Shown piece after piece: positions 7,535-11,989 of a stretch of DNA of 11,989 nucleotides. Below the pieces are notes generated by a model that saw only the letters and a program-made list of their open reading frames with translations, was not told the origin of the DNA and did no database searches. The stretch is taken from NCBI GenBank assembly GCA_015179025.1, contig WHUX01000750.1, positions 1 to 11,989 on the forward strand, given 5' to 3'. The position numbers and the translations under genes are program-made. Positions within the stretch are counted from its first letter, which is position 1; each line of letters starts with the position of its first letter. The stretch comes from Terfezia claveryi (Eukaryota > Ascomycota > Pezizomycetes > Pezizales > Pezizaceae).

Positions 7535-7896
7535 ATATGCCTAAATAAAATCTTAGTATTATGTAAAATGTAAAGGTAGCTATTATTTAAGTAAATATGG
7601 TACATAGATTAGGAATGATGATTCACTATAACTATAATGGGGTACATTAAGTCTTTTATATACTAGATAGGTAAAAGTCTTCATTTAAACTTTGAAATTA
7701 TGACTATTTGAGGTCAAACTTTAAAATAGATAGAAAGTAATATATGTGCTGGATCATATCTAAACTTGATAGCACTAGCCCACTTTAAAACCAGCTTAGT
7801 CTATAAACATACTAGGGTAGTGTAATGGAGAACGTTATCTCATTGCTTATATAATTGATTATATACTTTTGTATTTCCTATATTACTACTAGTTTA
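7535..7896. other. Unassigned AT-rich sequence left of the gypsy element
   Basis: I found no credible frame, repeat or RNA. Only one CpG (near 7832) is present. The bases GTTTA at 7892-7896 directly precede the proposed LTR start and would be the target duplication if repeated after the 3' LTR, which lies outside the window. Confidence 0.4.
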
Positions 7897-7912
7897 TGTA
7901 ACTAAGCCTCTC

Positions 7913-7935
7913 GGTTGAAGGACTAGCCTTCAACC
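7913..7935. repeat. 9-bp inverted repeat near the LTR start
   Basis: GGTTGAAGG (7913-7921) and CCTTCAACC (7927-7935) are exact complements around a 5-base loop, ACTAG. It lies 16 bases inside the proposed LTR start and could be an integrase-end or protein-binding structure. Confidence 0.85.
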
Positions 7936-8046
7936 ACCTCCTATTGCTTTATAAGCGTCCATAGCACGCGGAATCTGTCATGGAAAGTTCTATGGCACTT
8001 GCCATATGAAGACACCCTCATTATAGCCGCGTAACCTCTGTTTAAA

Positions 8047-8116
8047 GCGTGTGACTCATTACTATGCCACATGACTATCGTTTATGGCGTGTGACTCATT
8101 ACTATGGCCACATGAC
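8047..8116 (+). repeat. 40-bp tandem repeat in U3 with TGACTCAT sites
   Basis: The unit GCGTGTGACTCATTACTATG followed by (G)CCACATGAC starts at 8047 and again at 8087, period 40, with one inserted G in the second copy. Each copy holds TGACTCAT (8052-8059 and 8092-8099), the consensus bound by Gcn4/AP-1 type bZIP factors in yeasts and other fungi. The repeats lie 100-150 bp upstream of the TATA box, as expected for an LTR enhancer. Regulation by a bZIP factor is inferred. Confidence 0.75.
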
Positions 8117-8195
8117 CCCTTTTGTACAGTGCACCACCTTCTAGTATGCCACCCTTTATTGTATTTATTTCCTTAGTCATCAGATCTCAGAGGAG

Positions 8196-8204
8196 TATAA
8201 ATAG
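8196..8204 (+). promoter_or_regulatory. TATA box of the gypsy LTR
   Basis: TATAAATAG matches the consensus closely. Transcription would start about 25-35 bases downstream, at or just after the hairpin at 8211-8228, placing that stem at the 5' end of the RNA (start of the R region). Confidence 0.7.
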
Positions 8205-8210
8205 GCCGCT

Positions 8211-8228
8211 GGATTCCCTCTGGAATCC
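8211..8228 (+). repeat. 7-bp stem-loop at the expected transcript start
   Basis: GGATTCC (8211-8217) pairs exactly with GGAATCC (8222-8228) around CTCT. It sits right after the TATA box. Confidence 0.75.
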
Positions 8229-8338
8229 ACAGAAAAACAAGAAGCGACCAAGCAAGTATACAGAGCAAGCAAGCCTATCTTCCAATCAGATCAAGATCAT
8301 ATAGCTTAGATAGCACAAATCATATAAGATAGATTACA

Positions 8339-8724
8339 CCAGTTAATTACTGTTCCCTTCGGGAACGTCCCACATAGTAATCTCCCTACCCTTCTGAGGT
8401 CTTACCTCAGCAGAACCGAAATACACAAATGTCCGTGCGTATGGATATAGATTGTATAAACGGTACCGAATGAATACTGTCTAGTACTATTCATTACATT
8501 TTTTTTAACTCACTTACCTAATCTTTACTCTTAAATCCAAGGCCTGATCAACCTTCGGATACCTTTATTACACTCACACAAGTGTACACAATTCAACACC
8601 CAAGTGCACATATAAAATCGATATCGTTATTCAACTAGCTAGCCAACAAAATCCAACAAACGAGATATCAGACTCTCAACTGCAGTACATCAACAAAAGA
8701 CTTAGAAGCAAGCTAAGCAGAGCT
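8339..8724 (+). other. Untranslated leader of the gypsy element with hairpins
   Basis: No coding frame on the plus strand is convincing. Three stems are visible: GTTCCC-TTC-GGGAAC (8352-8366), CTGAGGT-CTT-ACCTCAG (8394-8410) and AATGAATA/TATTCATT (8469-8476 with 8488-8495), the last just after the palindrome CGGTACCG (8461-8468). A T run lies near 8500. Such structures may act in packaging or priming of the genomic RNA. No primer-binding site could be fixed. Confidence 0.6.
8352..8410 (+). repeat. Two adjacent perfect stem-loops in the leader
   Basis: The first has a 6-bp stem with a TTC loop (8352-8366). The second has a 7-bp stem with a CTT loop (8394-8410). Both are perfect despite decay elsewhere in the element. 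Confidence 0.75.
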
Positions 8725-9300
8725 CTAACGGGCAGTAGTATCCCACATTAAACAATCCCACCCTCGTTCACAACACTTTTCCCAATAAGATCGACAACTC
8801 ATCTTGCACTCCTGGCAACCACTATTACATCTGTACCTATAAATCCAGTACACCATTGAAAAACCGGCCCCCCAGGTCCCAGGAATAATTGGTCTAAACA
8901 ACCAAGTGTCACAATCCCAAGGCTCAAATCTCGCTGCCTCCACTGCAGCCATTTCCTCCAGAAAAGAATTACCTCCATCAGAACCTTCCTTAGGTCCAGA
9001 CATCTCTACCAATACCTCTGCGCCCCCAACGTCTACCTCAACACACCAATCCGAAAACGTGACACTCTTGCCGGAAGAACTAGAACTAGATTCTAGACCA
9101 GTAGACGAAGAAAAACCAGGACCATAAGAAACATCAGGATCCTGACATCCAGCCTTACCAGCCTCATGAGCCACTGAGCCAACAGAACTGTCAGTCGAAC
9201 GGAGATCATAAGGATCATCAGCCACCACACCATCAGCATAGAAAGGTACCAAAGAAGAAAAGTAACTCGACGATTGTATCACATAACCAGCTGCATTTGG
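8725..9300 (-). CDS. Antisense open frame in the gypsy leader, unknown function
   Basis: On the minus strand the frame is open from just after a TAA (9301-9303) to TAG at 8725-8727, about 191 codons. The codons are strongly patterned (GAT, GGT, GCT, TCT, CCT, GTG), which looks like real coding rather than chance. The N-terminal two thirds is Ser/Gly/Asp-rich. The last third is Trp- and Cys-rich (FEPWDCDTWLF, then CNSGCQECKMSC and YWEKCCERGWDCLMW), recalling a metal- or disulphide-bound module. No ATG lies at the left end. The first in-frame ATG (MSGPKEG, near 9000) leaves about 92 residues. An AG splice acceptor (ATGCAG, near 9289-9294 on the minus strand) could make this an internal or last exon. 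It is intact while gag beside it is broken. I recognise no family. It could be a captured host exon or a compositional accident. Confidence 0.4.
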   Translation of the reverse strand, partial: PNAAGYVIQSSSYFSSLVPFYADGVVADDPYDLRSTDSSVGSVAHEAGKAGCQDPDVSYGPGFSSSTGLESSSSSSGKSVTFSDWCVEVDVGGAEVLVEMSGPKEGSDGGNSFLEEMAAVEAARFEPWDCDTWLFRPIIPGTWGAGFSMVYWIYRYRCNSGCQECKMSCRSYWEKCCERGWDCLMWDTTAR

Positions 9301-9328
9301 TTATAGACAGACGACGAAATCAGACATA

Positions 9329-10670
9329 ATGGTGTCTGAACTTAGTAAGAAGACTAAGAGGTCGAGATGGTTAACTATGTTACCCAAAGATATTAAGAAA
9401 TTAGTGGAAGAAACTCCCAGAAAGACCAGATTTATAATTCCTAACACAGAAGGGGAAATAAATCTGCCCATAGATATAGAAATAGGAGAACCAGGTGGAG
9501 CAGGAACCAAACTATATTTTAGTATGGCTTTACCTCTCGCACCAGAAGAATTTTGGAACAGACATCTTCCAACAATTGAGGAGATTTTGAAATATACTCG
9601 CTCAATGGGACATGCCCAACAGTATCATCCTGATGATACATGACTCTTAATGGAAGCCGTAGCAAAACACTACTTATGGCTAACACCTTACCCATTCAAA
9701 GAAGAAGACTTAGAAATGAATGCATTTTTAAGTAAAGAATTAAGGAAACCTGTTGTTCCGCTTTTAAGGAAACCGATTTGGGTAATAAATAACTGGGAAG
9801 AAATAATGGCATTTATGATGAGTGGCACTCATCTAGAAGAATCAGCACATACCGTGGAAGATTTTTTCAATCCTAGCAAAGAACTTCCAGGAGCATTCCT
9901 GAGAACACCAAAAGATCAATCGAAAGGCAAAGGTCGAGCACCTGAGACACCAGAAAGGAGGACTGGGTCAGCCAAAGAACCAGACGACAAAGACCAACTA
10001 CCAGAAGATATAGAATTACCAGAAGACGATGATGATCTAGATACAGGACTAGACCAACAGAAGCAGAGAACACAAGGAGGAGGACGAGACCCCGATGATA
10101 GCGGAGATGATAGCTCGGACTCTGATAAGGCATCGTCAGTTGCAAGTCAAACTCTTAAAAGAAAACCCAAATGAGGAAAATCAGTTCAACACCAGCAATG
10201 GGAATCTACAATAGGAATGGTCACAACGAGTAACCATAAAGCAATGAATGCTTTAAAAGGAATAAAGATTGATATGCCAGAAAAATTAAGAGGAGAAGAC
10301 AAAAAATGGCAAGACTCACAATATTTTGACTCTTGGGCCACAGCAATGCAACGTTGGTTTGTTCTCAAAAGAATAGATTTAGAAGGTGCTTCAGCTCTGG
10401 AAATTGTTGGATTCAGAATGGAAGAGAGCGCACTCATTACTTATAATCAATTCCTAAGAGAAAAAGGAAAGAATGCAACATTCTTTGGTTTCATACTAGC
10501 ACTAAGGGATTTTCTGATACCCTCTACTAGTAAGGACATTTTGTGGAAATAATGGGAGACAGCCACACCATACAAGGATGGACATTACATGGGAATCAAA
10601 CAGTTTGCCAACTGGCTTACTGAAATGCAAATCAAATTGATTGACAAGGATGGCAAACAATCATATCGCA
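9329..10670 (+). pseudogene. gag: Ty3/gypsy Gag, broken by stops
   Basis: ATG at 9329 follows a stop at 9284-9286. One phase continues to about 10670 with stops at 9641-9643 (TGA), 10172-10174 (TGA) and 10550-10552 (TAA), then shifts frame. Residues 1-110 form a charged N-terminal region with a Pro-rich end. The next 170 include WLTPYPFKEEDLEMNAFL and end in a highly acidic, Ser-rich linker (LPEDIELPEDDDDLD...). From about 10217 comes the capsid-like part: MNALKGIKIDMPEKLRG, FDSWATAMQRWF, YKDGHYMGIKQFANWLTEMQ. The last piece fits the retrotransposon gag domain, which builds the virus-like particle around the RNA. I do not recognise the long domain before it. The stops fit CGA or TGG to TGA and CAA to TAA. 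Confidence 0.8.
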
Positions 10671-10671
10671 G

Positions 10672-11989
10672 GAAGTAAAAAGAAGAAAGTTTCTTAATCA
10701 CCTGCCGCCATACATGTCAGCTACATTAATTCTTTTAATCAAAGAAAAATGGTCATATAATCAGCTCATACATTAAGCGGAGTCATATGAAGCTTCCAAG
10801 AAGGATATTGCCCCACCATCCACAACAAATATATCCCGACGACAACACCCTCAGAATGAAATCGAAGTCACGGTCCACGCAGGGACCAGAATCAACGACA
10901 AAAAACAGGATTTAATCCTAGCAGCAATCCCAACACCAAACCCAACACAGAAAATCGGAAGGACTCAGATTGGGACACCATCACAAAAAAATTGGATCAG
11001 AAGACGAAGATGCAATTAATTAAAGACAAGAAATATCTATGGTGTTGGAACCCTGGACACTCCTACAAGGACTGTAGGAAACGAAAATATAAGGTACCCA
11101 CGCGTACAGCCGCATAAGATCTAGCTATACTGATAGCCACCAAGGATAAAAACAACAAGGATAAAATCAAGGAATGACCCTTGTCAAGACAGGTACCAGA
11201 TTTTAGCAAGGTATTCGTTAAAGCTAACGAACACCCCGCACTAGCTTTAATTGATCTCCAAACGAAGGGAGGAGACTTAATCAATTCTCAATTCATACAC
11301 CTGTACAAAATACTAACTAGAAGTATCGAGAAGAAATCATTGAGTACTGCAATTAAAGGCTTAAAGGGAATGATAGACAAAGCTTGTACTATCAAACTTG
11401 ATTGGATAGGTTATGTAGAAGAATGAACATTCTATGTAGCTCATTTGACCGGATGGGACATGATACTAGGAGAACCTGCTCTCAGCAAAGTGCTAGCAAT
11501 AATTCCTGCCCATCAGGAACCAGTTACTATCTAGCCGGAAAACATTCCACGATTCCAGCTAAGTGTATGAAAGGGATCTAGAACCATGGCGAATGGTATA
11601 AGATCAGCATATGCACAGGTCAGCTGTGAATCAGTCACAGATTATAGTGAACCGGATAATTGGGAAAATATTAGTGATGCAGAAGAAACTGATTCAGAAA
11701 GAGAACTCGTAACAGCTGTTTCTACGGTACAGAAACAATTCAACCCTGTAATGGAGTTTCCCTTATTATTTCCCAAGACAATTTCACGGGAATTACCTCC
11801 ACTAAGCAAAATTAATCACTCTATCAAACCAAAAGCAGGAGCTACTTGGATACCAAAATGGCGACCTTCAGGACATCGATTTAGACAACAAATCCATGAC
11901 AAATTAGTTGAAGAAGAAGCATCAGGTTGCATATATAGAGTAGAAAATGACACAAATACTGTAGTCATGTTCACTATCCTAAACGAGAT
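10672..11989 (+). pseudogene. pol: Gag end, zinc knuckle, protease and start of RT of the gypsy element, broken
   Basis: Reading continues as RRKFLNHLPPYMSATLILL in one phase (stop 10774-10776), then shifts, between about 10800 and 10870, to the phase giving FNPSSNPNTK and the zinc knuckle. The knuckle reads YLWCWNPGHSYKDC (11034-11075). The first Cys of the C-x2-C-x4-H-x4-C pattern is Tyr, explained by TGT to TAT. Next is a protease-like stretch, ALALIDLQTKGGDLINSQF, with Asp kept but no clear D-S/T-G, then GWDMILGEPAL. The frame is open from 11571 to the edge: ELPPLSKINHSIKPKAGATW, WRPSGHRFRQQIHDKL, EEEASGCIYRVENDTNTVVM, which is the start of a gypsy reverse transcriptase. The catalytic YxDD would lie outside. 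Stops are at 11115 (TAA), 11175, 11424 and 11568 (TGA) and 11532 (TAG). Gag and pol were probably one polyprotein. Confidence 0.85.

Larger units (their letters stand above)
2918..7896. other. CpG-depleted, TpA-rich ancient block
   Basis: By direct scanning, this roughly 5-kb block holds only about ten CpG dinucleotides. The first is at about 4823, so close to 1.9 kb from 2918 on has none. TpA words (TATA, CTAG, TTAG) are very common. Flanking DNA on both sides has ordinary numbers of CpG. The pattern is what long-term C-to-T mutation produces, either repeat-induced point mutation or deamination of methylated cytosine. All gene remains inside have stops matching C-to-T or G-to-A changes. The edges coincide with element boundaries. 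Confidence 0.9.
7897..8338 (+). mobile_element. 5' LTR of a Ty3/gypsy element, right edge uncertain
   Basis: CpG content jumps at about 7897, where TGTAACTAAGCC begins, a suitable LTR start. The stretch contains an inverted repeat, a 40-bp tandem repeat, TGACTCAT sites and a TATA box followed by a hairpin at the expected transcript start. The right edge is placed at ATTACA (8333-8338), giving TG...CA and 442 bp. This is provisional because no tRNA-complementary primer-binding site is obvious after it and the 3' LTR is not in the window. The true edge could lie several hundred bases further right. Confidence 0.55.
7897..11989 (+). mobile_element. Degenerate Ty3/gypsy LTR retrotransposon, 5' part
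   Basis: The order LTR, leader, gag with zinc knuckle, protease-like segment and start of reverse transcriptase is that of Ty3/gypsy (Metaviridae). RNase H, integrase and the 3' LTR would follow beyond the window. CpG is present in normal amounts, yet gag-pol contains about nine in-frame stops and two frameshifts, so this copy cannot make its proteins. It decayed less than the block at 2918-7896 and therefore inserted later. Confidence 0.85.

Noticed and set aside
8906..9127. Plus-strand Ser/Thr/Pro-rich frame opposite the antisense ORF
   Set aside because: It is shorter, begins with GTG rather than ATG, and codon patterning favours the minus strand.
9280..9282. GTG as the start of the antisense frame
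   Set aside because: GTG is not a normal start in a fungal nuclear gene. The frame is open back to 9300, so a splice acceptor or a later ATG is more likely.
9873..11284. Minus-strand open frames at 9873-10145, 10186-10437 and 11063-11284
   Set aside because: They are antisense to gag-pol, with Leu-rich translations typical of reverse reading of acidic coding sequence.
1..11989. tRNA, rRNA, CRISPR array or bacterial operon
   Set aside because: No cloverleaf, rRNA core sequence, regularly spaced repeats or ribosome-binding sites were seen. Element types and introns are fungal.

Overview
This window looks like a graveyard of transposable elements in the nuclear genome of a filamentous fungus. 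Three things point that way: a Penelope-like reverse transcriptase relative, Ty3/gypsy Gag-Pol of the fungal type, and short GTAAGT/CTAAC/AG introns. Basidiomycota is favoured because the Penelope-like fragment resembles the Coprina type, but the phylum is not proven. No intact host gene, tRNA, rRNA or CRISPR array is visible. Almost every coding stretch carries in-frame stops of the kind left by cytosine deamination (CAA/CAG to TAA/TAG, CGA to TGA, TGG to TAG/TGA).

Layout. (1) Positions 1-1926, minus strand: N-terminal part of a decayed Penelope-like retroelement with two nonsense codons and one frameshift, running off the left edge. (2) 1927-2913: a near-perfect inverted repeat with arms of 457 and 458 bp and a 72-bp purine-rich spacer. 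The arms differ at 14 positions, all transitions. (3) 2918-7896: an old AT-rich block almost without CpG. It holds, on the minus strand, a Ty3/gypsy integrase fossil (2918-3435) and two unidentified pseudogenes (4181-5860, with three phase-consistent introns; and 6346-7430). It also holds a probable solo LTR (3489-3845) and a G-poor A/C tract (6091-6275). (4) From about 7897 to the right edge, plus strand: a younger Ty3/gypsy element. It has a 5' LTR, a leader rich in hairpins, a gag-pol reading frame broken by nonsense codons and frameshifts, and the beginning of the reverse transcriptase at the window edge. A coding-looking frame of about 190 codons lies antisense in its leader.

The parts do not form a pathway. 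They record at least three layers of insertion and decay: the CpG-free block is oldest, and the Penelope-like/palindrome unit and the gypsy element are younger. The sharp change in CpG content at 2913/2918 and near 7897 marks the junctions. The most unusual items are the transition-only palindrome, the spliced fossil gene of unknown family, and the antisense frame in the gypsy leader.
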